Shown in pieces: positions 10,186 through 19,524 of a DNA stretch of 64,000 bases (position 1 is the first letter of the stretch; each line of letters starts with the position of its first letter). The notes below the pieces were generated by a model. It saw only the letters and a list, made by a program, of their open reading frames with translations. It was not told the origin of the DNA and searched no databases. The stretch spans positions 124,001-188,000 of the forward strand of contig NZ_JBDQQR010000003.1 of the NCBI RefSeq assembly GCF_039888675.1. Reading direction: 5' to 3'. This DNA is from Mesorhizobium sp. CAU 1732. GTDB taxonomy: Bacteria > Pseudomonadota > Alphaproteobacteria > Rhizobiales > Rhizobiaceae. Both the position numbers and the translations under genes were made by a program.

Positions 10186-11217
10186 ATGTTGAAATTCAGG
10201 ACTGCCCTGCTTGCCGCGGCCTCGCTCGCCGCGCTTACGGCAAGCTCCTTCGCGCAGGAAGTGACGCTGCGCCTTCACCAGATGCTACCGCCGCAGGCCA
10301 CCATTCCCGCAAAGGCGCTGACGCCTTGGGCGGAGAAGGTGATGGCCGACTCCGGCGGTCGAATCAAGGTCGAAAAATACGACGCGATGGCGCTCGGCGG
10401 CACACCGCCGCAACTCGTCGATCAGGTATCGGACGGCGTCGTCGATCTGATCTGGACCGTCATCGGCTACACGCCGGGCCGCTTCCCGGCAACGGAGACC
10501 TTCGAGCTGCCGTTCATCATGACGACCGGAGAGGCGACCTCGAAGGCGTTCCACGAATTCTGCGAAACGCACTGCGCCGACGAGTTCAGCGGCATGCGGG
10601 TCATCGCCTGGCACACGCACGGGCCGGGCCTCATCCACTCCAAGGGACAGATCGAGAAGCTCCACGACATGCGCGGCGTGAAGATTCGCGGCGGCTCGCG
10701 CGTCATCAACCAGATGCTCGAGGCGCTGGGCGCAACGCCGGTGGGCATGCCCGTGCCGGCCGTCTCGGAATCGCTCTCAAAGGGCGTCATCGACGCCACC
10801 ACCATCCCGTGGGAGGTCACGCCCTCGCTGAAAGTTTCGGAACTTGTCAAAAACCACACCGGCTTTTCCGGCGGCAACGGCCTCTACACCCAGACTTTCG
10901 TCTTCGCGATGAACCAGGCATCCTACGACAATCTGCCCGACGACCTGAAGGCAGTCATCGACGCGAATTCCGGCCTCGAGACGGCGGCCGAGTTCGGCCG
11001 CGTCATGGACGAAGGCGACAAGGCCGGCCTCAAGATCGCCGAGGATTTCAACAACAACATCATCACCCTCGACGAGGCCGAAACCGAGCGTTGGAAGGAG
11101 ACCGCGTCGCCGCTGATCGACGCCTGGATCGCCGAGATGGACGGCAAGGGCATGGACGCGTCCGCGATGGTGGACGATGCGCGCGCGCTGATCGAAAAAC
11201 ACTCCGCGGGTCTGTAG
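10186..11217 (+). CDS. TRAP transporter substrate-binding protein (DctP family), orphan
   Basis: The 343-aa protein begins with a signal peptide (about residues 1-23, cleaved near SFAQ) and has DctP-family features, including GYTPGRFPATETFELPF and an internal HTHGPGLIHS segment. It would bind an organic acid in the periplasm. No dctQ or dctM gene adjoins it: an intrinsic terminator and then tRNA-Arg follow. It must work with permeases elsewhere or is a remnant. It resembles the binding protein at 54.1 kb (shared YTPGRF and HGPGL motifs). TATATAAC at 10151-10158 may be the -10 element. Confidence 0.9.
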   Translation: MLKFRTALLAAASLAALTASSFAQEVTLRLHQMLPPQATIPAKALTPWAEKVMADSGGRIKVEKYDAMALGGTPPQLVDQVSDGVVDLIWTVIGYTPGRFPATETFELPFIMTTGEATSKAFHEFCETHCADEFSGMRVIAWHTHGPGLIHSKGQIEKLHDMRGVKIRGGSRVINQMLEALGATPVGMPVPAVSESLSKGVIDATTIPWEVTPSLKVSELVKNHTGFSGGNGLYTQTFVFAMNQASYDNLPDDLKAVIDANSGLETAAEFGRVMDEGDKAGLKIAEDFNNNIITLDEAETERWKETASPLIDAWIAEMDGKGMDASAMVDDARALIEKHSAGL

Positions 11218-11239
11218 AGCAACCCACCCGGGGATTTAT

Positions 11240-11274
11240 AAGAGGCGGCAGCGCAACATCGGCGCCGCTTCTTT
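11240..11274 (+). terminator. Intrinsic terminator after the orphan DctP gene
   Basis: AAGAGGCGGC pairs with GCCGCTTCTT (10 bp with one G-U) across a 14-nt loop, and the right arm itself ends in a T-rich stretch. It starts 23 bp after the stop codon. Confidence 0.65.
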
Positions 11275-11382
11275 CGTGAAGCCAACGATACATGGCTCGC
11301 GATGTGAAGGCCGGCGATCGGCGTGCATCCGGTGTCGGCCAGAATGCACGGGCGGTTCGCCCCTCCGCACGCTCCGGCCTCA

Positions 11383-11614
<232 letters not shown>

Positions 11615-11726
11615 CCAGCAGGATCATCGACGCATCAAGCGCCGGATCTATCTCTCTTTGTTTGAGCATCGGAATAGCCCGAAAACCGGATTCCACCTTT
11701 CGGTCCGATACCCTGGTATTCGCATA

Positions 11727-12689
11727 CTATAATGCGAGTGGATAATGACAGGCGACCACGCGGTTCGGATCGCCTTTCACGTCCAGAACCGGTGCGGCCA
11801 GATTGCAATCTGGCCGTGAGGTCGGGCACCGCGGATGAAAAACGCAGCCTGCTGGAATATCCATCGCATTGGGGAAGTTACCGCGCAGGCCGAGATCGGG
11901 CACGCCGCTTTCATCGTCGGGGCTGAAGACTGCGTCACGCAGCACCGCCGTATAAGGATGCTCCGGTTTCGCGAAGATTTTCTGCGTCGAACCGGCCTCT
12001 ACCACTTCCCCGAGATACATCACCATCATTCGGTCGGCCATGTGCTCTATCACGGAAAGATTGTGCGAAATGAAGAGCATGGCGATGCCGTGCTCGGCGC
12101 GCAGGTCGAGCAGCAGATTGAGTATCTGCGCCTGCACGGACACATCAAGTGCGGACGTAGGCTCATCGCAGATGACGAGTTTTGGACCAGCCACGAGAGC
12201 CCGCGCAATCGCGACACGCTGACGCTGCCCGCCCGAAAGCTGGGAGGGGCTCGCCGAAAGTGCCCGCTGCGGAAGGCCTACCTGATCGGCCATTTTTTTC
12301 ACGCTCTGCCGGCGTGCCTGCCGCGTTCCGACGTTGTGGACATGCAACGGAAGCGCTATCAGGTCCTCGACGGACATCGAGGGGTTGAGCGAACCGTAAG
12401 GGTCCTGAAACACGGGCTGAACGGCAAGTGCACGCTCCTTGCGTGGAAAGCTCGAGATCGGTTCGCCATCCAGAAACACTTCGCCCGAAGTCGGCGCTTC
12501 GAGACCGAGCAGTATCCGCGCTAGCGTGCTCTTGCCGCAGCCGGACTCGCCAACGACTCCGAGTATCTCGCCGGGGGCCACGCTGAGGGAGACGCCGTGC
12601 AAAGCCCTTAGCGGGGTAGCCCGGCCAAAGATGTCCCGCCTTATCGAATAGACGTGGGTGAGGTCGCGCGCTTCGAGAAGTGGTTTCAT
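11727..12689 (-). CDS. Peptide ABC transporter ATP-binding protein, OppF/DppF type
   Basis: The 320-aa ATPase has Walker A GESGCGKST, signature LSGGQRQR, Walker B LVICDEPTSALD, and the C-terminal oligopeptide-transporter domain with the GCVFHPRCP cysteine motif that binds an Fe-S cluster in some family members. The ATG at 12689 overlaps the stop of the next ATPase gene by 4 nt; the longer frame to 12971 only runs antisense through that gene. It pairs with the ATPase at 12686 and permeases at 13675 and 14574 to import di- or oligopeptides or similar amides. Confidence 0.93.
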   Translation of the reverse strand: MKPLLEARDLTHVYSIRRDIFGRATPLRALHGVSLSVAPGEILGVVGESGCGKSTLARILLGLEAPTSGEVFLDGEPISSFPRKERALAVQPVFQDPYGSLNPSMSVEDLIALPLHVHNVGTRQARRQSVKKMADQVGLPQRALSASPSQLSGGQRQRVAIARALVAGPKLVICDEPTSALDVSVQAQILNLLLDLRAEHGIAMLFISHNLSVIEHMADRMMVMYLGEVVEAGSTQKIFAKPEHPYTAVLRDAVFSPDDESGVPDLGLRGNFPNAMDIPAGCVFHPRCPTSRPDCNLAAPVLDVKGDPNRVVACHYPLAL

Positions 12690-13675
12690 GCGCCGTGTGC
12701 TTCCTGGCTTTCCAGCGGGAGATGGCACACGACCTGTTGCCCTGCCGGAGCATGTTTGATCGGTGGAGCTTCGCTCGCGCAGATCTCCATTCGCTTTGGG
12801 CAGCGCGACAAGAACGGGCATCGCGCGTCTTCGCGGTGAAAAGCCGGCACGTTCCCGGGGATACTTGCAAGGCGACCGCTGCCAGGCTGCGAACCTTGGG
12901 GCCGCGGCACCGAAGCAATCAGACCCCTTGTATAGGGATGGGCCGGCTCCTTCAGAACGGCCTGCCGCCATCCGTGTTCCACGATGCGTCCCGCATACAT
13001 CACGGCAACCCGATCGGCGATACGGGCAACGACGCCCAGATCGTGCGTGATGAATATCATGCCCATCCGCCGGGCCGTCTGCGCATCCTTGAGAAGACGG
13101 AGAATCTGGGCCTGTGTAGTCACGTCGAGCGCGGTCGTCGGCTCATCGCAGATCATCATCTCCGGTTCGCACATCAATGCCATCGCGATCAGCACGCGCT
13201 GGCGCAAGCCGCCCGAAAGCTGGTGCGGAAACTGCTTCATGCGCAAGGCCGCGTTGGTGAGACCGACACTTTCCAACATCTCGATGGCGCGATGTTGCGC
13301 CACGCGAGCGCTGCTCCCGACGTGCCGGCGATAGACCGCGCGCAGTTGGTCGCCGATCGTGAAGACGGGGTTTAGTGCCGTCATCGGCTCTTGGAATATC
13401 ATCGACATGCGCCGCCCGCGCACCGCGGAAAGCTTGCTTTCCGAAAGCTTCGACAGCTCCGTATCGCCCAGCTTTAGCTCCGACGACGTCAGCTCAGCGC
13501 CGGGCGGCAAAAGCCGCATGAGGGCGAGCGCCGTCATCGACTTCCCGCAGCCCGATTCACCTACAAGACAAAGCGTTTCGCCCGCCGCCACGTCGAGGTC
13601 GACCCCGCGAACGGCTCGCAGGCGCTGGCCTTGGTCGGGAAGGCTCACATGGAGGTCGCGCACCTGCAACAACAT
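12686..13675 (-). CDS. Peptide ABC transporter ATP-binding protein, OppD/DppD type
   Basis: The 329-aa ATPase has Walker A GESGCGKSM, signature LSGGLRQR, Walker B MMICDEPTTALD and a C-terminal CPFLSRCPKRMEIC cysteine motif typical of DppD/OppD. Its start overlaps the upstream permease stop by 1 nt and its stop overlaps the next ATPase start by 4 nt, so translation is probably coupled along the operon. It powers peptide-type uptake at the inner membrane. Confidence 0.93.
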   Translation of the reverse strand: MLLQVRDLHVSLPDQGQRLRAVRGVDLDVAAGETLCLVGESGCGKSMTALALMRLLPPGAELTSSELKLGDTELSKLSESKLSAVRGRRMSMIFQEPMTALNPVFTIGDQLRAVYRRHVGSSARVAQHRAIEMLESVGLTNAALRMKQFPHQLSGGLRQRVLIAMALMCEPEMMICDEPTTALDVTTQAQILRLLKDAQTARRMGMIFITHDLGVVARIADRVAVMYAGRIVEHGWRQAVLKEPAHPYTRGLIASVPRPQGSQPGSGRLASIPGNVPAFHREDARCPFLSRCPKRMEICASEAPPIKHAPAGQQVVCHLPLESQEAHGA

Positions 13676-14577
13676 CAGCCACGCCCTCCTGCCGTGAGAT
13701 CGCGCATGGCGTCACCCATCAGGTTTATGGCAAGAGCGAGGATGAAGAGGCATGCTCCGGGCAAGACGATGAGCCAAGGGCTGAAGAACATCGAGGTTTT
13801 CGCTTCGGACAACATCAGCCCCCAGGATGGCAGAGGTGCCTGAACGCCCAACCCAAGGAAGGAAAGTGCTGCTTCCAGCAACACGGCCTGAGCCATTTCA
13901 ACGGTCGCAACGACCATCAGCGGCGCGCGGATATTGGGCAGTATCTCGCGAAACAGGATATGCGGCAGCGAGCTGCCAACTACCCGCGCCGCAGTCACAT
14001 AGTCTCGCGCACAGACCTGTTGGGTCGCAACGCGGGTGACGACTGCAAACTGATCCCACAAAAGCAACCCGAGAACGACGATCACCACCGTGAGAGACGG
14101 CCCGACGATGGCAACAACCGCAAGCGCGATGAGAATGATCGGCATCGACAGGCGCGTGGTGACTACCGTCGAAATCGCCGTATCGATCCACCCGCCGTAG
14201 TAGCCCGCGAGCAGGCCGAGCGTGATGCCGATGACCGCCGACATGGCCGTCGCCCCGATCGCAATCATCATGGATATGCGCGCGCCGTAGATCAACCGGC
14301 TAAGATAGTCGCGCCCGAGCTGGTCGGTACCCAGCAGATGTTCGGCGACGGTGTTGTCATGCCAGAAAGGCGTCTTTAACCGCATGGCGATGTTCTGCGC
14401 AAAAGGATCGTAAGGTGCGATCAGGTGCGCGAAAATTGCTATCAGAAGGATCGCCACGAGAATGACGCCTGAGAAAACAAAGGTGCGATGAGACATCGCC
14501 TTCCGCCAGAATCCCAGCCGGTGGATCAGCGGTTCTTCTTCGGTCAGCGCGTCGGGAATCATCTCGGGATGTCTCAT
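13675..14577 (-). CDS. Peptide ABC transporter permease, OppC/DppC type
   Basis: The 300-aa inner-membrane protein has six predicted helices, an extended N-terminus before the first helix typical of DppC, the GTDQLGRDYLSRLIYGARIS motif and a C-terminal EAA loop (EAALSFLGLGVQAPLPSWG). It forms the heterodimeric pore with the DppB-type permease, whose stop codon region it overlaps by 4 nt. Confidence 0.93.
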   Translation of the reverse strand: MRHPEMIPDALTEEEPLIHRLGFWRKAMSHRTFVFSGVILVAILLIAIFAHLIAPYDPFAQNIAMRLKTPFWHDNTVAEHLLGTDQLGRDYLSRLIYGARISMMIAIGATAMSAVIGITLGLLAGYYGGWIDTAISTVVTTRLSMPIILIALAVVAIVGPSLTVVIVVLGLLLWDQFAVVTRVATQQVCARDYVTAARVVGSSLPHILFREILPNIRAPLMVVATVEMAQAVLLEAALSFLGLGVQAPLPSWGLMLSEAKTSMFFSPWLIVLPGACLFILALAINLMGDAMRDLTAGGRG

Positions 14578-15497
14578 TTACGGCTGGTCCGAAGTCTCGG
14601 GTCCATCACACCGTTGAGCAGATCTGCGAGCAATGTCAGGACGATGTAAATCATCGAAATCAGCAAGACGATCGCCTGAATGACAGGCATGTCCGAGCGA
14701 GACATGGATTGCCATGCGAGATAACCCACGCCGTTCAGTGCGAAGATGGATTCAACCACGATCGAACCTCCGAGCATGAAACCGAGTTGCACGGCCGCCA
14801 GCGAGATTACCGGCAGTACGGCATTCTTCAGGGCATATTTGAATGTGAGCTGGAAGGGCCGGATGCCCATTGCGCGCGCCGTGCGGATGTAATCGGCGGC
14901 GAGGACCTCGATCATGCCAGCGCGGATGAGGCGCATGAGAGGCGGCATCGCGAATGTGCCGAGCGTAATTGAGGGAAGTACAAAATGCGCCCATGTGGCG
15001 GAACCCGAAATGGGCAACCAGCGCAACTGCACGCCGAATACGACGATCAGCAGCAGGCCCGCCCAAAAATTCGGAATGGCTTGGCCGGTCACCGCCATAA
15101 GCTGCGCCAGGCGGTCGATGATTGTATTGGGCCATACGGCAGCCGCGCAGCCCAATGGCACCGCGATAGCAAGCGCGAGTGCCATCGACAGCGCAGCAAG
15201 CAGAGCCGTGACCGGCAGCCGTTCCCAGATCATGTCCAGCGCCGGCCGCTTCGACAGATAAGACGTACCGAAATCGCCCTGCAAAAGACCGCCGACATAC
15301 TCAACGTAGCGAACAGGAAGCGGCCGGTCGAGACCATACGCCTCCCGGATGACCGCCAAGTCCTCGTCGGTCGCTTGCGCGCCTGCGATCCCCATAGCTG
15401 GGTCCGAGGCAACATTGCTCAGGATGAAGCAGATGACGGAAACGATCACCATCACCACCATCGCCATGGTGGCTCGCCTCAACAGATAGGTCAGCAT
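14574..15497 (-). CDS. Peptide ABC transporter permease, OppB/DppB type
   Basis: The 307-aa inner-membrane permease has a first helix immediately at the N-terminus, the periplasmic DPAMGIAGAQATDEDLAVIR segment with the LGLDRPLPVRY-like EAYGLDRPLPVRY motif of DppB, and a C-terminal EAA-type loop (YIRTARAMGI). It is the first permease gene after the binding protein, from which it is separated by 113 bp containing an intercistronic hairpin. Confidence 0.93.
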   Translation of the reverse strand: MLTYLLRRATMAMVVMVIVSVICFILSNVASDPAMGIAGAQATDEDLAVIREAYGLDRPLPVRYVEYVGGLLQGDFGTSYLSKRPALDMIWERLPVTALLAALSMALALAIAVPLGCAAAVWPNTIIDRLAQLMAVTGQAIPNFWAGLLLIVVFGVQLRWLPISGSATWAHFVLPSITLGTFAMPPLMRLIRAGMIEVLAADYIRTARAMGIRPFQLTFKYALKNAVLPVISLAAVQLGFMLGGSIVVESIFALNGVGYLAWQSMSRSDMPVIQAIVLLISMIYIVLTLLADLLNGVMDPRLRTSRK

Positions 15498-15525
15498 TTC
15501 GCTTGCCGTTTCTTCAAGAGGTTCA

Positions 15526-15592
15526 GGTGACCGCGCCCTGGCCAGCCGAACGGCTCTGTATGAGCTGAATGGCTGCTGAGAGCGGGGTCACC
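15526..15592 (-). other. Intercistronic stem-loop between binding protein and permease genes
   Basis: GGTGACC (15526-15532) pairs with GGTCACC (15586-15592), and the enclosed segment can fold further through AGCCG/CGGCT. Such hairpins after the binding-protein gene often stabilise its mRNA or partly terminate, giving more binding protein than permease. This role is inferred. Confidence 0.4.
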
Positions 15593-15610
15593 CGTCATTT
15601 CAAGTCGTAC

Positions 15611-17143
15611 TTACTGCCAGCTTGCGTCGTAGAAGCGCGGCAGTTCGTCGAGCGTCGGCTCGAAGTTCAGCGTGTTCGTGTACGCATATCCCATCACGAT
15701 GGTATGCATCGGCACCCAGTAGGCCTGCTCGGTGATGATCTTGATCGCCTCGGCATACTTGGCCTTGCGCTCTTCTGGATCAGAGACAGCAGCCGCCTCC
15801 TTCACGAGTGCGATCACCGTCTCGTCGCGTGCGCCGTCATTGCTGGAGCCGTCGAACATGCTGCCAATCGACGCCGAGCTGTCGGCAAGTGACTGCGAAC
15901 CCCAGTCACCGTACCACATGCCGACCTTGCCCTCGCGCCAGCCCGAGAACGAGGGGCTTGCCTGAAGCATTTCCAGCTCGGCGGTGATGCCCACCGCCGC
16001 CAGATAGGATTGCACCGCTTCAGCACGCGCGCGGTCGCGATAGCTGCCGATCTTCACCGAAAAGCCATCCGCATGGCCTGCTTCCGCCAGCAGTTCCTTG
16101 GCCTTTTCAGGGTTGTAATCGTAGACCACAGCAGCCGACTGTTCGCAGCCGAACTGGACCGGATGGCAAGGCGCGTTGATGACCTCGCCGTCGCCGCCGA
16201 CCAGATTGGCGACGATCGTCTCGCGATCGATGGCATGATTGACGGCCTGGCGTACCCGAACATCCGTAAGCGGGTTGTCACCCGTCCGTCCGGCGGCGTC
16301 CAGCGTAACCATTGCAATGCGCAGGGTCGACGCAAGCGCCACGTCGAGCGTTGGCACGACTTTGAGCTGTTCGACCTGATCGGAAGGCACGTTCCAGACC
16401 CAATCGACGCCGCCGCCGATGACTTCAGCGATGCGGGTTGCGGTGTCCGGAATAATGCGCCAGTTGACGGTTGTGATCGATGGCGTGCGCTTGGCGCCGC
16501 CTTCGTAATAGCTCTCATGAGCCACCAGCTTAACCAGGCCGTCGCCGAAGGATTCGACCTTGTAAGGGCCTGCGCCAATCGGCTTCTGGCCGAATGCTTC
16601 CGCGCCAACGGACTCGAAATAATCCGAAGGATAGATCGGCAGCGAACCGGCGACGAATTCCAGTGCGGCGGGCGCCGCCGTCTTTGAGATCACCCGAACC
16701 GTGTATTCGTCAACCACTTCGGCACGATCGATCCAGGAGACCGATGCCTGCACGCGCGCGCCGTTGGCCGGATCGGCCCAGTAGTTGTATGTGAAGGCAA
16801 CGTCTTCAGCCGTCAGCGGCGATCCATCGTGGAAGGTCACGCCTTCGCGCAGTTTGAACTCGATGGTCTTGTCATCGATGCGTTCCCAAGCTGTGGCCAG
16901 CAATGGCTCGTATTCGAACGTCTTGGGGTTGCGGTAGATAAGCATGTCGTTGATGTGCATGGTTATCACCACGCCGTCTCGGGCAGTGTTGATGTAGCCG
17001 TCCAGAGTCGGGAAGTCCTCACCCATGCCGATGGTGATCGACTGATCTTCAGGGCCGGCAAATGCCGGCGCTGCGAGAGCGGTGCCAGCAAGAAGAGTGG
17101 CACAGAGCGGAAGGATGCGAGTGAGATTGCGGAATTCCATCAT
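15611..17143 (-). CDS. Peptide ABC transporter substrate-binding protein (family 5, DppA/OppA type)
   Basis: The 510-aa protein has a signal peptide (residues 1-30, ending APAFA) and a family 5 solute-binding domain (EYEPLLATAWERIDD, LREGVTFHDGSPLTAEDVAF). It would deliver peptides, opines or related amides to the adjacent permease. The ATG at 17143 has AGAGG 8 nt upstream and lies 13 bp after the M81 peptidase stop. The co-transcribed M20, DapA-like, SDR and M81 enzymes suggest that the imported compound is degraded by them. Confidence 0.92.
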   Translation of the reverse strand: MMEFRNLTRILPLCATLLAGTALAAPAFAGPEDQSITIGMGEDFPTLDGYINTARDGVVITMHINDMLIYRNPKTFEYEPLLATAWERIDDKTIEFKLREGVTFHDGSPLTAEDVAFTYNYWADPANGARVQASVSWIDRAEVVDEYTVRVISKTAAPAALEFVAGSLPIYPSDYFESVGAEAFGQKPIGAGPYKVESFGDGLVKLVAHESYYEGGAKRTPSITTVNWRIIPDTATRIAEVIGGGVDWVWNVPSDQVEQLKVVPTLDVALASTLRIAMVTLDAAGRTGDNPLTDVRVRQAVNHAIDRETIVANLVGGDGEVINAPCHPVQFGCEQSAAVVYDYNPEKAKELLAEAGHADGFSVKIGSYRDRARAEAVQSYLAAVGITAELEMLQASPSFSGWREGKVGMWYGDWGSQSLADSSASIGSMFDGSSNDGARDETVIALVKEAAAVSDPEERKAKYAEAIKIITEQAYWVPMHTIVMGYAYTNTLNFEPTLDELPRFYDASWQ

Positions 17144-17156
17144 GCGATTGACCTCT

Positions 17157-18665
17157 TCAAGCGGGGTTGGTCTGGGGAGAAACGGAACGCGCCGGTCTAC
17201 GCAGCGCGTGCTGATAAGGGAGGCTCGACAGGTCGGCTTCGACGGCACCGGGCGCTATGGCCGGGATGATGGCGCGGGCCATCTCCTGGTAGGCACCCCG
17301 AAAATGTACCGAACTTTTGACTGCCAGAATCGGCAATTCTTGCGGGTCTAGGCCGAGATGCGACAGGAGGCCGGGTTCGGATGCCTGCATTTTGCGGGGG
17401 GCAACGATCACTTTCACATCATCGCGCTCCAAAAGAGCCACTGGTCCGAGAACGATGGGGTTTCCGCGATACATCGGCCCAACACCTGGAAAGCTGCCGC
17501 TGCCGAGCCTCAGGACCTTCCACGGCCCCTCCAGCGGCGCGCCATATTGCGCGGAGAGGTTTGCGCCGATGACCCGGTCTATGACGCCCCCCTCCCCAGC
17601 TTCGTGGGCACTTGCCGACGCGTCGGCGTCTGCGATGTGAACCATTACCGCGCCCCTTGCACCAGCCTCGACAAGAGCACGCAGCATTCCGGTCGTATCG
17701 CCGGTCCCGCCGCCACCCGGATTGTCCTGCGTATCGGCGATGACCACTGGTCCCGTACCCGCCCCGGCCGCAAGCAGCATGGCCTGCGCAACGGCACTGG
17801 TCGCCGAAAGAAAGCGCGTGGCAAACAGCGTTTCGGCTTCCATCCATCGCTCCAGAAGAGCGTCGGCTGCGGCCTCGACCGCCTTCGCATCGCGTCCCTG
17901 AACCACGAGCGCCGGGCCGGCATCCGGCACGTCGGCAAGCGGAAATCCGAAGAACTGGCTCACGCAATCGATACCGTCATCCGCCTCAAGCCTCTCGCCA
18001 TGGGCCAAAAGGCTGCGCGTCGGCTCGACGAATGTGCATTGGTCGTTGATCGAGGCGAGATAGGGCACTGCTCTGTACGCAATGGCGGGGGCCCGGCGTC
18101 CGCGTAAAATGTCGATCAGCCGGTTCATGACCCGCGCGCCGGTTTCCTTCAAATCGGTGTGAGGATAGGTACGGTAGCAATCGAGCAGCGTGCAGTCGCG
18201 CACCATGCTTTGGGACACATTGCCGTGCAGGTCGAAAGATGCCGCTATGGGGAATGGCGCAGGTGCGATGCGACGCAGGCGAGCGAGCAGTTCGCCCTCC
18301 GCATCCGACCAGGATGGCGTTGCCATCGCGCCATGAAGATCGAGATACAATGCTTGCGCACCTTCTGACAGCGCAACGCGAAAGCGCGCGCAGATGTCTT
18401 CGGCAATATCCTCGAAGGCTTCATCTTCCACCGGGCCTGAAGGCAGGCCAATGCACCACAACAACGGAAGAACCTGGACGGAGGTAGCGTTAGCAGCGGC
18501 CAGAGCGCCTGATGCCGGCGTTCCAGCCCCGGAGATGATTTCCATCATCTCAGCGCCGGCACAGAAAGGCGGCCATCCGCCCGGTCGCTCGAAATCGCTG
18601 CGCGCGGCTGTCGTGCCGGCAAAGCTGTTGGTCTCATGCTGAAAGCCGGCAACCGCAATCTTCAT
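17157..18665 (-). CDS. M81 family metallopeptidase (MlrC-like)
   Basis: The 502-aa protein starts MKIAVAGFQHETNSF and carries the ADTQDNPGGGGTGDTTGM motif diagnostic of the MlrC/M81 family, named after the microcystin-degradation enzyme MlrC. Family members are zinc-dependent amidohydrolases or peptidases and are often encoded beside Dpp-type ABC transporters, as here. The ATG at 18665 has AAGG 7 nt upstream and is preferred over the one at 18680. The true substrate is probably a modified peptide or amide, not microcystin. Confidence 0.9.
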   Translation of the reverse strand: MKIAVAGFQHETNSFAGTTAARSDFERPGGWPPFCAGAEMMEIISGAGTPASGALAAANATSVQVLPLLWCIGLPSGPVEDEAFEDIAEDICARFRVALSEGAQALYLDLHGAMATPSWSDAEGELLARLRRIAPAPFPIAASFDLHGNVSQSMVRDCTLLDCYRTYPHTDLKETGARVMNRLIDILRGRRAPAIAYRAVPYLASINDQCTFVEPTRSLLAHGERLEADDGIDCVSQFFGFPLADVPDAGPALVVQGRDAKAVEAAADALLERWMEAETLFATRFLSATSAVAQAMLLAAGAGTGPVVIADTQDNPGGGGTGDTTGMLRALVEAGARGAVMVHIADADASASAHEAGEGGVIDRVIGANLSAQYGAPLEGPWKVLRLGSGSFPGVGPMYRGNPIVLGPVALLERDDVKVIVAPRKMQASEPGLLSHLGLDPQELPILAVKSSVHFRGAYQEMARAIIPAIAPGAVEADLSSLPYQHALRRPARSVSPQTNPA

Positions 18666-18689
18666 GCGCGTGCCTTGCATTGGGTCATC

Positions 18690-19472
18690 TCAATATGTCC
18701 CCGGATATTCACCGCCGTCGATCAGCAGATTTTGCCCGGTGACGAAGCCTGCATGCTCGCTGACGAGGAAAGCGAAATAGGCCCCGATCTCTGAAGGACG
18801 ACCATAACGCCCCGCAGGGTTCTTGCCCGCACGCTGCGACCAGATTTCATCGTAGGAACGGCCGCTCGTCTCGCTCATTTTGGCAACGTGCTCGCGCTGA
18901 CCATCGCTGTCGAATATGCCCGGCAACAGGTTGTTGATGGTTACGTTGCGGCCCACCGTCTGCCGCGCCAGACCGGCAGTGAACCCGACGAGACCCGAGC
19001 GCGCGCCATTGGACAAGCCAAGCTCGGCATGCGCGATCTTCACACTGCGCGAGGCAATGTTGACCACCCGTCCGAAACCACGCTCCATCATCCCGTCCAC
19101 AGTCGCCTGCATCATGAAGATCGGCGGCAGCATCATCAAGTCGATGGCCTTGATCCAGTCTTCCCGCGCCCAGTCGCGAAAGTCGCCCGGCGGCATGCCA
19201 CCGGCATTGTTCAGGAGAATGTCCGGCTCCGGGCAAGCACTCAGCGCAGCCTTTCGGCCTTCGTCGGTGGTGATGTCCGCAACGACAGTGGTAATGTGTG
19301 CGCCCGTCTCGTTCCTGATCTCGTCGGCCGCCGCGATCAGCGTGGCCTCGGTGCGCGCAACGATCGTGATGTCGACGCCGGCGCGCGCGATTTCGAGGGC
19401 GCAGGCTTTGCCCATGCCCTTGCTCGCTCCCGATAACAGCGCTCTGCGCCCGCGAATCCCCAGATCCATCAT
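18690..19472 (-). CDS. SDR family oxidoreductase
   Basis: The 260-aa classical short-chain dehydrogenase has the Rossmann motif SGASKGMGKA, the NNAGG motif and C-terminal VTGQNLLIDGGEYPGTY. At the usual YxxxK position the sequence reads LSNGARSGLV, so the catalytic Tyr appears to be Asn and the Lys appears to be Arg. Activity as a normal SDR is therefore doubtful, or the active site is shifted. It lies between the DapA-like and M81 genes in the same operon. Confidence 0.85.
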   Translation of the reverse strand: MMDLGIRGRRALLSGASKGMGKACALEIARAGVDITIVARTEATLIAAADEIRNETGAHITTVVADITTDEGRKAALSACPEPDILLNNAGGMPPGDFRDWAREDWIKAIDLMMLPPIFMMQATVDGMMERGFGRVVNIASRSVKIAHAELGLSNGARSGLVGFTAGLARQTVGRNVTINNLLPGIFDSDGQREHVAKMSETSGRSYDEIWSQRAGKNPAGRYGRPSEIGAYFAFLVSEHAGFVTGQNLLIDGGEYPGTY

Positions 19473-19524
19473 TCGTCCTCATTGGCGCGGCACTGTGGAG
19501 CGTCGCGCCCTTCCCTGCAGTGGG

